A DNA stretch of 64,000 nt from an uncultured Burkholderiales bacterium. GTDB taxonomy: Bacteria; Pseudomonadota; Gammaproteobacteria; Burkholderiales; Burkholderiaceae_C. Under the pieces are notes generated by a model, which saw nothing but the letters and a program-made list of their open reading frames with translations, was not told the origin of the DNA and ran no database searches. The position numbers and the translations under genes are program-made. The DNA is taken from assembly GCA_903844385.1 (NCBI GenBank), contig CAIMTJ010000018.1, positions 1-64,000 on the forward strand, given 5' to 3'. This document shows, in pieces, positions 40,872 to 48,984 of the stretch (position 1 is its first letter; every line of letters begins with the position of its first letter).

Positions 40872-41667
40872 GAAATTACTCGCACTGCCAGCCTTTTCGG
40901 ACAATTACTTTTGGCTTTGGCACAATGGCCAAGATGCCGTGGTGGTGGATCCTGGGGACTCCAAGCCCGTTGCCGAGGCCTTGACACGCTTGGGGCTCAA
41001 GCTCAAGCACATTGTAGTGACTCATCACCACCCAGACCATGTGGGAGGGATTGAAGCGCTGGTGAATGAAACCCAAGCCTTGGTGCATGGCCCGCAGCAC
41101 CCCGGCGTGCCCAAGCCATGCGACACCGTGCAAGGCGGCGATGAGCTTCATGTGCTGGGTCAAACGCTCAGGGTCTTGGCCGTTCCGGGGCACACCAAGA
41201 GCCACTTGGCCTATTTTGCACCGAGCTCGCCCGAGATCACCGAGCCCGTGCTCTTTTGCGGGGACACTTTGTTTTCTGCTGGCTGCGGCAGACTCTTTGA
41301 AGGCAGCCCCCAAGAGATGCTCGCCTCCTTAAGAACCTTGGCCCAATTGCCCAGCAACACACTCGTGTGCTGTGCACACGAGTACACCCTCTCCAACCTT
41401 CAATTTGCCCGCCATGTGGAGCCAGGCAACCGTGCGAGTGAGCGTTACTTGGCCCACTGCCAGGCGTTGAGGGCGCAATCCCTGCCCACACTGCCCAGCA
41501 CCATGGGGCTTGAGCTTGAGATCAATCCCTTTTTAAGAACCCAAGAGCCTGAAGTGGTGGCGTCGGTTTTGGCCCATGGCCCGGGAGGCAACTCGCCTTG
41601 GGCCAACGCAGACGTGGGTGAAGTCGAGGTCTTTGCAGCCCTGCGCGAATGGAAGAACACATTTTGA
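40870..41667 (+). CDS. gloB: hydroxyacylglutathione hydrolase (glyoxalase II)
   Basis: The 265-residue metallo-beta-lactamase-fold enzyme hydrolyses S-lactoylglutathione in methylglyoxal detoxification. The metal site is THHHPDHVGG (about residues 56-65), followed by VPGHTKSHLAYF, FCGDTLFSAGCGRLFEG and CCAHEYTLSNLQFA. The ATG at 40870 begins the conserved MKLLALPAFSDNYFW and lacks a clear Shine-Dalgarno. It is divergent from the methyltransferase with overlapping start codons and overlaps mltD by 19 nt. Confidence 0.95.
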   Translation: MKLLALPAFSDNYFWLWHNGQDAVVVDPGDSKPVAEALTRLGLKLKHIVVTHHHPDHVGGIEALVNETQALVHGPQHPGVPKPCDTVQGGDELHVLGQTLRVLAVPGHTKSHLAYFAPSSPEITEPVLFCGDTLFSAGCGRLFEGSPQEMLASLRTLAQLPSNTLVCCAHEYTLSNLQFARHVEPGNRASERYLAHCQALRAQSLPTLPSTMGLELEINPFLRTQEPEVVASVLAHGPGGNSPWANADVGEVEVFAALREWKNTF

Positions 41668-43226
41668 AATTCCACCACTTGAATGCGCACTGCAGCAAGA
41701 CCCTCGCATCTGGGGTGATGGTGGTGGCGCTGACACTCTCAGCGTGCAGCACTGTGCCGCTCTACAACGATCAAGCACCGACAAGCGGCACCAGTACCAA
41801 TCCAGCTCTCACGGCACCCAACTCCAAGACCTCAGCCGATGCGAGCGCTCGCAAAAGCCCGAGTGCCCCAGTGGCCGCCTCTCCCAATGCCACGAGAGCG
41901 GTGAACTCTGCGCTCTCTCCCTTGAGTCAAACCGATCTGGTGAGCCCCCAAGTCACCCATTTGAACTTGCCTGCCGATTTATGGGAACGCATTCGACGCG
42001 GCTTTGCCATGCCCGCTTTGGAATCGGACTTGGTGCTCGAGCGACAACAGTGGTATGCCGCCAGACCGGAGTACCTCACCCGAGCCACCGAGCGATCGAA
42101 CAAATACCTCTACTACATTGTGCAAGCGCTCGAAGAGCGCAAGATGCCCACCGAGCTCGCCTTGCTGCCCTTTGTCGAGAGCGCCTTCAACCCCCAAGCG
42201 GTATCGTCGGCCAAGGCGTCCGGGATGTGGCAGTTCATGCCCAAAACGGGGAAAAATTTCGCTTTGCAACAAAACGCCTTTCGAGACGACCGCCGTGACG
42301 TGATGGCCTCCACCCAGGCGGCACTGGACTATTTGCAAAAACTCCACGGCCAATTTGGCGACTGGCACTTGGCCCTGGCGGCCTACAACTGGGGAGAAGG
42401 CAATGTGGCTCGGGCCATTGCCAAAAACCAACGCTTGGGCGCGAACACTGGTTACTTGGACTTGAACATGCCCATGGAGACGCGCATGTACGTCCCCAAA
42501 CTGCAAGCCCTTGTCAACATCGTCGCCCGCCCGCAGGTGTTTGGCGTCACCTTGAGCGATGCGCCCAATCACCCGTATTTTCAAAGTGTGCCGCTCACCC
42601 GCGACATCGACGTGAGCTTGGCGGCCAAATTGGCCGAGGTCGCCTTGGAAGACTTCAAAGCGCTCAACCCTTCCGCCTCTAGGCCGGTGCTCCTCGCCGC
42701 GGGCACTCCGCAGATCTTGCTGCCTTGGGACAATGCCGAGGTGTTTCAAAAGAATTTTGAGGCTTACAGTGGCACTCGCTTGGCGAGTTGGACCGCTTGG
42801 ATAGCGCCCACCACACTCAAAGTCGCCGATGCCGCCAAACGCATTGGCATGTCTGAAGGCGAGCTGCGTGCATTGAACGCCATCCCCCCAAAGATGCTCA
42901 TCAAAGCCGGCTCAGCCCTCTTGGTCCCGCGCGGTCTCAAGAAAGAAGAAGACGTCACGCAAAAAGTGGCTGATCAAGGGCAGCTCGAACTCGCGCCTGA
43001 AATCATCACCAAGCGCGTGAGCTTTAAGGTGAGTAAAAAAGACAGTTGGTCCACCCTCAGTAAGCGCTACAAAGTCTCCATTGAGCAACTCGCAGCCTTG
43101 AACCATTTGTCCCCCCATGACAAATTAAAACCGGGTCAAACCTTGAGTGTCGAGGTGAGCGTCAAAGCGACGAGGTCAGGGCCTGCCAAAAACCACAAGT
43201 CTGCCGAGCGCACACGAAAGGCTTGA
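41649..43226 (+). CDS. mltD: membrane-bound lytic murein transglycosylase D
   Basis: A 525-residue lipoprotein. The N-terminal signal ends in a lipobox (TLSAC, about residue 32), then a low-complexity Ser/Ala/Thr linker (about 40-85). The SLT domain has the catalytic glutamate in LLPFVESAFNPQAVS and the motifs SGMWQFMPKTG and LALAAYNWGEGNV. Two LysM-like modules lie at the C-terminus (about residues 370-430 and 457-505), of which the last (KKDSWSTLSKRYKVSIEQLAALN) is clear. The enzyme cleaves glycan strands to 1,6-anhydromuropeptides. The start overlaps gloB; a later start is possible, but the lipobox is preserved either way. It is convergent with recR. Confidence 0.93.
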   Translation: MEEHILKFHHLNAHCSKTLASGVMVVALTLSACSTVPLYNDQAPTSGTSTNPALTAPNSKTSADASARKSPSAPVAASPNATRAVNSALSPLSQTDLVSPQVTHLNLPADLWERIRRGFAMPALESDLVLERQQWYAARPEYLTRATERSNKYLYYIVQALEERKMPTELALLPFVESAFNPQAVSSAKASGMWQFMPKTGKNFALQQNAFRDDRRDVMASTQAALDYLQKLHGQFGDWHLALAAYNWGEGNVARAIAKNQRLGANTGYLDLNMPMETRMYVPKLQALVNIVARPQVFGVTLSDAPNHPYFQSVPLTRDIDVSLAAKLAEVALEDFKALNPSASRPVLLAAGTPQILLPWDNAEVFQKNFEAYSGTRLASWTAWIAPTTLKVADAAKRIGMSEGELRALNAIPPKMLIKAGSALLVPRGLKKEEDVTQKVADQGQLELAPEIITKRVSFKVSKKDSWSTLSKRYKVSIEQLAALNHLSPHDKLKPGQTLSVEVSVKATRSGPAKNHKSAERTRKA

Positions 43227-43262
43227 AAAAAAATCCAGGCGATGGTGGTGCTCACCTCACCT

Positions 43263-43865
43263 TTAGGGCGTTGACTTGCGATCCACCATGGCATGCGCGA
43301 TGGTGCCCAAGTCCACATACTCGAGCTCGCTGCCCAAGGGCACTCCCCGAGCCAAGCGGGTGACCTCGATGCCCCTTTTCTTGAAGGCCTGGGACAAGAC
43401 GTGCGCTGTGGCCTCGCCCTCGGCGGTGAAATTGGTGGCCAAAATCACTTCTTTGACCACGCCATCGTGCTCCACACGCTCAAAAAGACGCTTGACCCCC
43501 ACTTCTTGAGGACCGATCCCATTCAAGGGACTGAGTGCCCCCATCAGCACAAAATAAAGCCCCTTGTAGGACTGGGTGCGCTCAATGGCGGTTTGATCCG
43601 CAGGCGTCTCAACCACACACAAGCGTGATGCGTCACGACTCGGATCAAGACAGGTTTCACACAGGGTGGCGGAGGTAAAGGCGTAGCAGCGCACACAATG
43701 CTGCACCGACTGAGCGGCATGGGCGAGGGCTTGGGAGAGCAATTGTGCGCCAGCGCGGTCGTGCTGCATCAAGTGATGCGCCATGCGAGAGGCGGATTTT
43801 TCACCCACCCCAGGCAGTCGCCTGAGCGCCACGATGAGGGCATCCAAAGCGTGCAATGAGGTCAT
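43263..43865 (-). CDS. recR: recombination mediator protein RecR
   Basis: The 200-residue protein works with RecFO to load RecA on gapped DNA. Visible features are the N-terminal helix-hairpin-helix ([20 protein letters not shown]), a four-cysteine zinc finger ([16 protein letters not shown], about residues 58-73), and a Toprim domain ([13 protein letters not shown], then [16 protein letters not shown]). The length is the family norm. It is the third gene of dnaX-ybaB-recR, 82 bp after ybaB. Confidence 0.97.
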   Translation of the reverse strand: MTSLHALDALIVALRRLPGVGEKSASRMAHHLMQHDRAGAQLLSQALAHAAQSVQHCVRCYAFTSATLCETCLDPSRDASRLCVVETPADQTAIERTQSYKGLYFVLMGALSPLNGIGPQEVGVKRLFERVEHDGVVKEVILATNFTAEGEATAHVLSQAFKKRGIEVTRLARGVPLGSELEYVDLGTIAHAMVDRKSTP

Positions 43866-43947
43866 GGGTGCGGTCGGTGTTCTAAAAATAGGCCGGGGCG
43901 AGGTGCCAAGGCATTGAAACTCAAGCCTAGACGCTCCCAGCCAGAGA

Positions 43948-44271
43948 TCAAAAGGGCAACTTCATGCCACCAGGCAAGCCCGCGGTCAGTTTGCCCATTT
44001 TGGCCTCTGAGGTGTCTTCGGCTTTTTTGGCCGCATCGTTAAAGGCAATCATGATCAAGTCCTCCAGCATCTCGGCGTCGTCTTTCATCAATGAGGGATC
44101 GATCACCACGCTTTTGACCAAGTGCTTGCAAGTCATGGTGATTTTGACCAGGCCGTTGCCCGCCTCGCCCGTGACTTCCACGTTGGCCAATTCGTCTTGG
44201 GCTTTTTTTAAATTCTCTTGCATGGCTTGGGCTTGTTTCATCAAACCGGCCAGTTGTCCTTTGTTGAACAT
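43948..44271 (-). CDS. ybaB: YbaB/EbfC family nucleoid-associated protein
   Basis: A 107-residue dimeric DNA-binding protein. Family blocks are [38 protein letters not shown] and the C-terminal [28 protein letters not shown]. It lies between dnaX and recR, the standard arrangement, with a 30-bp gap from dnaX. Confidence 0.96.
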   Translation of the reverse strand: MFNKGQLAGLMKQAQAMQENLKKAQDELANVEVTGEAGNGLVKITMTCKHLVKSVVIDPSLMKDDAEMLEDLIMIAFNDAAKKAEDTSEAKMGKLTAGLPGGMKLPF

Positions 44272-44301
44272 GGGTGCTACTCTTTCAATCTAAGAAAAAA
44301 A

Positions 44302-46413
44302 TCAATCCAGCGTTTTTGCAGTCGTTGGGGCCGCTGTGTGGGTCAATGACTTGATGGAGCCGGGCACAATCGTCGCCTCAAACTCTTGCATCATTTTGAG
44401 CACAAACGGGTCCCCCAAAATTTTGGCCTCAGCCACCAGTTGTTTCTCGTAAGCCATTTGGGCCAAGCGCATGGCTGGCGAGTCACTCACCGCCCCCATC
44501 TCCAAGCGCAACTCCACGCTCAAGCCCAAACTCGTGAGCGCCAGTCTCAAACGCTCTTTGGCGTTGGGACTGCTCAAGGTCTCACTCTCAATCCTCAGCA
44601 AAATACTCTGCTCGTCTTTGGCCACCAGTTGGGACTGGAGGGCCAATTCGCGCGACAAGGACTGTACCAAGTCGGCATCCATCAATTGTTGCACGGTTTG
44701 CATCCAAACGTCGCCCATCGGGGTCGGTTTGAGGTGAGTCTTGAAGCGCTCAAGGCTTGAACTGGTGGTTTTATCGGCGTTTTGAGGGGCCACGCGAACC
44801 GCCACAGCCACCAAGCTTTCGCCCTTGGCAGCAGGCTCTGGGAGGAGCCGCGAGTTGAGCGTGGAATCGTTTTGAGCGGGCTTGAGCGCAGGGCTTGAAG
44901 CAGGCGTGAGAGAGGGGCCTGGTCGAGCCAATCCATGGGGGTAGCCCATGTCCCTCACCGGTAAATCCCGTCCCGAGTGCGACAAGCCTGGCGCTCGCGC
45001 CACAGGGCTTGGTTGCGAATGGACAGGCGTGTCTGAACCACTGGCCAGCAGTGAGCCATGGGGAGCATGTGAGTCATGCGAGTCATGCGAGGCGGACTCA
45101 CCGAAGTGAGGTGTGGCTGACTCTAGGCCAGGTGTGCGCTCAGCGTCCTCAGCGTCCTCAGTTGCATCATTTGACTCAGGAGTCGAAGGGGATGTAGTGA
45201 GGGTGGTGAGGGGGGTGAGGGGGGTGGGGGGGGTGGGATTTAGGCCGGCAAATTCAAGAGTTTTTTTTTCAGCCACATCCTCATCCGACACCGAAGGGCT
45301 GGAGGACTTGAAGGCGAGCAAGCGCAAGAGCACCATCGTGAGCCCAGAGTACTCGTCGGGAGCCAATCCGATCTCAGCGCGACCTTTGATGCAAATGCTG
45401 TAGAGCAACTGGGTTTCATCTTTGGGCAGGGCCTTGGCCAACTCACGGGTTCGGTGCTCGTCTTGATCAGACAAAGCATCGGGGTCGTCGTCTTGAAGGC
45501 CCGCCTGTGGGAGAGCACTTGAGAACTGCATCACCGCCATGCGTTGTAAAACATAGGCCATGTCCTCCAAGGCTTGGGAGGCACTCAAGCCCTGGGACTG
45601 CAGCTGCCTGGCCAAAGCAATGACGGCGGGGCCATTGGATGCACCCAAGGCCGCGATCAAGGCAAAGACATGTTCTCGGTCCACCGATCCCAGCATTTGT
45701 CTCACCTCGGCAGCACGAACCGCACCGGCACCATAGGCGATGGATTGATCGGTGAGGGACAAGGCGTCGCGCATCGAACCTCTGGCGGCACGGGCAATCC
45801 AGTGCAGCGCTTGGGGCTCACAAACCAGGCCCTCGCTTTGCAAAACCTCACTCAAGTGATCTCGAATGGTTTGAGCGGCCATGGGTCTCAAATTGAACTG
45901 CAAACAGCGCGAGAGCACCGTGACGGGCACTTTTTGCGGGTCGGTGGTGGCCAAGACAAATTTCAAATACTCGGGGGGCTCCTCCAAAGTCTTGAGCATC
46001 GCATTGAAAGCGGGGCCCGTGAGCATGTGCACCTCATCGATCATGAACACCTTAAAGCGACCTTGAACTGGCTTGTAGACCGCTTGCTCCAAGAGTTGTT
46101 GCACCTCGTCGACGCCTCGATTGGAAGCGGCATCGAGCTCGGTGTAATCGACAAAGCGCCCGGCATCAATGGCCAAACACATTTCACACGTCCCACAGGG
46201 TGCAGGCGTGATGCCTTTTTCGCAATTGAGCGATTTGGCCAAAATTCTGGATACTGTTGTCTTGCCCACTCCGCGCGTGCCGGTAAAAAGATAGGCGTGG
46301 TGCAGCCGTTGCGTCTCCAGCGCATTGGAGAGCGCTTGCACCACATGCGACTGACCGACCAATTGGGCAAAGGTCTTGGGGCGGTACTTTCTGGCTAAAA
46401 CAAGGTAGGACAT
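44302..46413 (-). CDS. dnaX: DNA polymerase III subunits tau (full length) and probably gamma
   Basis: The 703-residue clamp-loader ATPase. The AAA+ domain has the P-loop GTRGVGKTTVSRIL (about residues 45-58), a zinc module (CEKGITPAPCGTCEMCLA), the DE-box FMIDEVHML and the sensor stretch ATTDPQKVPVTVLSRC. Domain III ends near residue 370. A Pro/Ser/Thr/His-rich linker (about 385-535) precedes the tau-specific C-terminal domains that bind helicase and polymerase. Codons 382-385 are GAA AAA AAA ACT, a nine-A run with stops close behind in both other frames, so a short gamma-like product of about 386 residues is likely. It is first of dnaX-ybaB-recR and divergent from the 4.5S RNA. Confidence 0.96.
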   Translation of the reverse strand: MSYLVLARKYRPKTFAQLVGQSHVVQALSNALETQRLHHAYLFTGTRGVGKTTVSRILAKSLNCEKGITPAPCGTCEMCLAIDAGRFVDYTELDAASNRGVDEVQQLLEQAVYKPVQGRFKVFMIDEVHMLTGPAFNAMLKTLEEPPEYLKFVLATTDPQKVPVTVLSRCLQFNLRPMAAQTIRDHLSEVLQSEGLVCEPQALHWIARAARGSMRDALSLTDQSIAYGAGAVRAAEVRQMLGSVDREHVFALIAALGASNGPAVIALARQLQSQGLSASQALEDMAYVLQRMAVMQFSSALPQAGLQDDDPDALSDQDEHRTRELAKALPKDETQLLYSICIKGRAEIGLAPDEYSGLTMVLLRLLAFKSSSPSVSDEDVAEKKTLEFAGLNPTPPTPLTPLTTLTTSPSTPESNDATEDAEDAERTPGLESATPHFGESASHDSHDSHAPHGSLLASGSDTPVHSQPSPVARAPGLSHSGRDLPVRDMGYPHGLARPGPSLTPASSPALKPAQNDSTLNSRLLPEPAAKGESLVAVAVRVAPQNADKTTSSSLERFKTHLKPTPMGDVWMQTVQQLMDADLVQSLSRELALQSQLVAKDEQSILLRIESETLSSPNAKERLRLALTSLGLSVELRLEMGAVSDSPAMRLAQMAYEKQLVAEAKILGDPFVLKMMQEFEATIVPGSIKSLTHTAAPTTAKTLD
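45201..45237 (+). other. G-quadruplex-type G-rich tract opposite dnaX
   Basis: Five G-runs of 3, 6, 6, 8 and 3 bases (45201-45203, 45210-45215, 45219-45224, 45226-45233, 45235-45237) are separated by 1-6 bases on the strand opposite dnaX, its template strand. The matching coding strand is C-rich and encodes the Pro/Thr linker (NPTPPTPLTPLTT). It begins 24 bases downstream of the A9 run in the direction of dnaX transcription. Confidence 0.6.
45261..45269 (-). promoter_or_regulatory. candidate A9 slippage/frameshift site in dnaX
   Basis: Nine consecutive A in the dnaX sense strand span codons 382-385. One added A, or a -1 shift, gives Lys-Lys-Asn-Ser then TGA. One lost A, or a +1 shift, gives a TAA seven codons after the second Lys. 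GAGGA lies 8 nt upstream (45278-45282), as a stimulatory Shine-Dalgarno would. Thermus and E. coli dnaX are known to use A-rich slippery runs at this part of the gene. Confidence 0.65.
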
Positions 46414-46446
46414 GTTGATATTCTAAGGGCTTTGAACCCGAGCAAT

Positions 46447-46477
46447 TTGAAGACAATCCCCAAACTGGCCTTACAAT
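46447..46477 (+). promoter_or_regulatory. possible promoter of the 4.5S RNA gene
   Basis: TACAAT (46472-46477) lies just before the RNA 5' end and matches a -10 box at five of six bases. The only -35-like hexamer, TTGAAG (46447-46452), is 19 nt upstream, which is wide. The -10 position fits the RNA start well; the -35 is uncertain. Confidence 0.4.
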
Positions 46478-46480
46478 CAT

Positions 46481-46582
46481 GAGTGACGGGCCTTCCCGCA
46501 TGGTGAAGCGGCCAACCGGGTCAGGTGGGGAACCAAGCAGCCCTAACTGTGGAGCCAGTGCCGGGGTCAAGGCTCGTCACTC
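46481..46582 (+). ncRNA. ffs: bacterial small signal recognition particle RNA (4.5S RNA)
   Basis: The roughly 102-nt sequence folds into one long hairpin. GAGTGACGGGCCTT at the 5' end pairs with AAGGCTCGTCACTC at the 3' end with one G-U pair. The apex carries the conserved SRP domain IV with GGTCAGGTGGGGAACCAAGCAGCCC-like symmetric loops (the tetraloop region near 46528-46535). It lies divergent from dnaX, as is common in proteobacteria. A T-rich stretch (46582-46590) directly follows and should terminate it. It binds Ffh for co-translational targeting. Confidence 0.93.
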
Positions 46583-46603
46583 TTATTTTTGGGAGCTCTT
46601 GCC

Positions 46604-46969
46604 ATGAAGATCAAATCCATCGCACTCATTTTTCTCACGACTTGCATTGCCATGATCAGTTTGGGGGCCCTGGCACAAGATCGGCGCTTTGGCCGTGACG
46701 AGTTTGAACGACGCCCACACCCCGATGCACACTACCATCCCTCCATGGGCTGGCTGGTTCCCGCCCTCATCGGTGGCGCCTTGATTTACGAGGCGACACA
46801 AGCTGCCAACCCGCCTGCCGTGGTCGTTCAACCCGCCCCCCAACCCGCCAACCAGTACTACCCCGTCCAACCCAACCAAGTTCAAACCCCGCCAGTGGGC
46901 TACCACTGGGAGCAAATCGCTGACGCGAACTGCAATTGTCAGCGCGTGGTCTTGGTGCAAAACCGCTGA
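46604..46969 (+). CDS. small exported protein of unknown function, Pro/Gln-rich
   Basis: A 121-residue protein with a signal peptide (about residues 1-25, IALIFLTTCIAMISLGALAQ). A histidine-rich stretch (RRPHPDAHYHPSMG), a short hydrophobic or glycine-rich segment (MGWLVPALIGGALIYEAT, about 47-64), a Pro/Gln/Asn-rich linker and a C-terminal GYHWEQIADANCNCQRVVLV with two close cysteines follow. The single hydrophobic segment followed by a Pro-rich tail is common in small envelope proteins of this group. I cannot assign a function. GGGAG 8 nt before the ATG sets the start, and it follows the 4.5S RNA by 21 bp. Confidence 0.7.
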   Translation: MKIKSIALIFLTTCIAMISLGALAQDRRFGRDEFERRPHPDAHYHPSMGWLVPALIGGALIYEATQAANPPAVVVQPAPQPANQYYPVQPNQVQTPPVGYHWEQIADANCNCQRVVLVQNR

Positions 46970-47026
46970 GCTGAGTCTCTTTGATCGCGGCTCATCGAGC
47001 TGCATCCCCCTCTTTGTGATTTCTCA

Positions 47027-47410
47027 ATGACCATGAAAAACTCAACCCACCTCGTATTGAAAAATGCTGTTTTTTTGAGCACCTTGTTGTTATCAGGCTG
47101 CTTCTTGATCTCATGCGGCAGCCAAGACGCCAGCAGCGATGCGTCAAGCAGCATTAAAGACCCTTTCAAGGAAGCTTTGGAAGCACAAAACTCAACGCCC
47201 TCCGCTGACAGCTCTATGAGTGCGGGCAGCTCAGGCAACACCAGCACGGTGGTGTCACCCAACGGGTTCGCAGCCGGCAGTGGCACGGCCAAAGGCAATT
47301 TGCAGCCAAGTAATCCTCCCCCCAACAACAGCAACGCCATCACCCCCACGCCGGGACAAGACCCTTTTAAAGCGTACTTGGACGCCCACCCTCCTAAGCC
47401 CAATCACTGA
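47027..47410 (+). CDS. predicted lipoprotein with two DPFK repeats
   Basis: A 127-residue protein with a lipoprotein-type signal (LLLSGC near residue 25, or LISC near 30). The mature part is Ser/Asn/Pro/Gly-rich and disordered. A short motif occurs twice, DPFKEALEAQNSTP near residue 45 and DPFKAYLDAHPPKP near the C-terminus, so two equal binding segments flank a flexible linker. No family is recognised. The downstream gap to the convergent DsbA-family gene has weak hairpins only. Confidence 0.6.
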   Translation: MTMKNSTHLVLKNAVFLSTLLLSGCFLISCGSQDASSDASSSIKDPFKEALEAQNSTPSADSSMSAGSSGNTSTVVSPNGFAAGSGTAKGNLQPSNPPPNNSNAITPTPGQDPFKAYLDAHPPKPNH

Positions 47411-47508
47411 AAGGCACAGCGTCGAGAAGGCGGCTCACCCCCCCTTTGAGCCACTCACCCATCTCTGGGGCAGCCAGCAGCCAAGACTCATGCCCCACGC
47501 CCCGTCAG

Positions 47509-48168
47509 TCAGGGCGTGGCTTCTTGGAGCGCTTCTTGCATGGCTTGCACCAAGGTGCTCGCTGCTTGGGCGCCAGAGACTCCTAAAGAAGCGTTGAAGA
47601 TATAAAAGGGAACGCCATTGATCCCCAAGTCTCTGGCCGATTGGTCCTTGGCTTGAATCGCCCCCAATGCGTCCTCACGGCTGAGGGCATTTTGAATTTG
47701 ATCAGCGCTTAAACCACATGCCCTGGCAATGGCACTCAAAGTCTCACGCTGGCTTAAATCCTGTCCTTGCAAAAAGTAAGCGCCAAAGAGCGCTTCAACC
47801 AACAGGGCTTGGGCCAGCGGGTCACTGGCTTGGGCGACCAAACTGTGAGCGAGCAAGGTGTTGGGCTGATGGGCGATCAAGTCAAACCTGAAGTCAATGC
47901 CCACCTCTTTGCCCACAGCGCTCACCCGATCGTAAACACCCTGGGCACGGTCGCCAAACTTCTGAGCCAAATACGCCTCTCGGCTCACCCCCCCCGCAGG
48001 CAAATCAGGGTTGAGCTGAAAGGGGTTCCACCTCACCAAGGGAGTGGGCGCATCGGGGTGCTGCTGGTGGTACAAGCTCAGGGCCTCTTCCAAGCGTCTT
48101 TTGCCAATAAAGCACCATGGACACACCATGTCCGAGACCACGTCGATCACCAAATTGTTGTCTGTCAT
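47509..48168 (-). CDS. DsbA-family (FrnE-like) oxidoreductase
   Basis: A 219-residue thioredoxin-fold protein with an inserted helical domain. The redox motif CPWC is near the N-terminus in DMVCPWCFIGKRRLEEAL, the cis-Pro region is GINGVPFYIFN, and the insertion holds the helices LLAHSLVAQASDPLAQALLVEALFGAYF. There is no signal peptide, so it acts in the cytosol, as FrnE-type polyketide isomerase relatives do. I chose the second Met (48168) as start. An 8-bp hairpin spans its stop (CCACGCCC 47495-47502 / GGGCGTGG 47512-47519) but lacks a T-run. Confidence 0.9.
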   Translation of the reverse strand: MTDNNLVIDVVSDMVCPWCFIGKRRLEEALSLYHQQHPDAPTPLVRWNPFQLNPDLPAGGVSREAYLAQKFGDRAQGVYDRVSAVGKEVGIDFRFDLIAHQPNTLLAHSLVAQASDPLAQALLVEALFGAYFLQGQDLSQRETLSAIARACGLSADQIQNALSREDALGAIQAKDQSARDLGINGVPFYIFNASLGVSGAQAASTLVQAMQEALQEATP

Positions 48169-48332
48169 GCTGAGCACTCCTGCTTGGATGAGTCCCGAGT
48201 CTCATCACCGACCTCATTTAACCATGCTTGCAGTACTTTTTTTAACGCCAGGGTCCAGGAGCTGCGATATATTTCTGTCAAAATAGCGTCATCAATCGAT
48301 TCACATAGCTCTGCAGCACTAAGGATTTCACC

Positions 48333-48668
48333 ATGGCCAATGAACTCATCAAACATGTCACCGACGCCACCTTTGAGAACGACGTCTTGCACGCCGCTCA
48401 ACCCGTCTTGGTCGACTACTGGGCCGAGTGGTGTGGTCCTTGCAAAATGATCGCCCCGATTTTGGATGACGTGGCCAGTGGCTACGAAGGCAAGTTGCAA
48501 ATTGCCAAAATGAATGTGGACGAAAACCGCGACATTCCCTCCAAATTCGGCATTCGTGGAATCCCCACACTCATGATTTTTAAAAATGGTGAGCTCGCCG
48601 CCACCAAAGTGGGCGCTTTGAGCAAAGCCCAATTGACCGCTTTCATTGACGAGCAGTTGGCGCATTGA
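48333..48668 (+). CDS. trxA: thioredoxin 1
   Basis: The 111-residue protein has the canonical active site in [16 protein letters not shown] (about residues 28-43) and the cis-Pro loop [13 protein letters not shown]. It reduces cytosolic disulfides and ribonucleotide reductase. The length is the family norm. It lies upstream of rho on the same strand, a widespread order, with a 316-bp gap that carries a rho promoter. Confidence 0.97.
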   Translation: MANELIKHVTDATFENDVLHAAQPVLVDYWAEWCGPCKMIAPILDDVASGYEGKLQIAKMNVDENRDIPSKFGIRGIPTLMIFKNGELAATKVGALSKAQLTAFIDEQLAH

Positions 48669-48826
48669 TGCGCGCGTGTTGAGCCTTTTAGTCCGGCTGG
48701 ATGCGGCCCCCACCACCTGGGTGGCGGATGATGACCCAAGTCCTTGCCTTGGCCAAAGGGGGCCCCCTCGGTGTGGTTTAAAAGCTCACTTTAGAGCCCC
48801 CTGGGATTCTTTGCGGCGATAAATTC

Positions 48827-48855
48827 TTCACAACCGCCTGTTTTCCTGACATAAT
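48827..48855 (+). promoter_or_regulatory. sigma-70-type promoter for rho
   Basis: TTCACA (48827-48832), a 17-nt spacer and CATAAT (48850-48855) each match the consensus at five of six bases. It lies 130 bp before the rho start, leaving a long leader (about 48862-48984) in which rho autoregulation would be expected. The rest of 48669-48826 holds only a GGGGGCCCCC palindrome and no gene. Confidence 0.6.
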
Positions 48856-48984
48856 CGGCTACGTCAATGGTGAACATGCCTGCCATTTGACGCATTCAGC
48901 GGTCTAGGGCGTTCTGCCCATTTCTCTCGTTTTTACAGACCTCCCCCAAACCCAATACTGCGAACTCCACCCAGGAGTCTCTCC

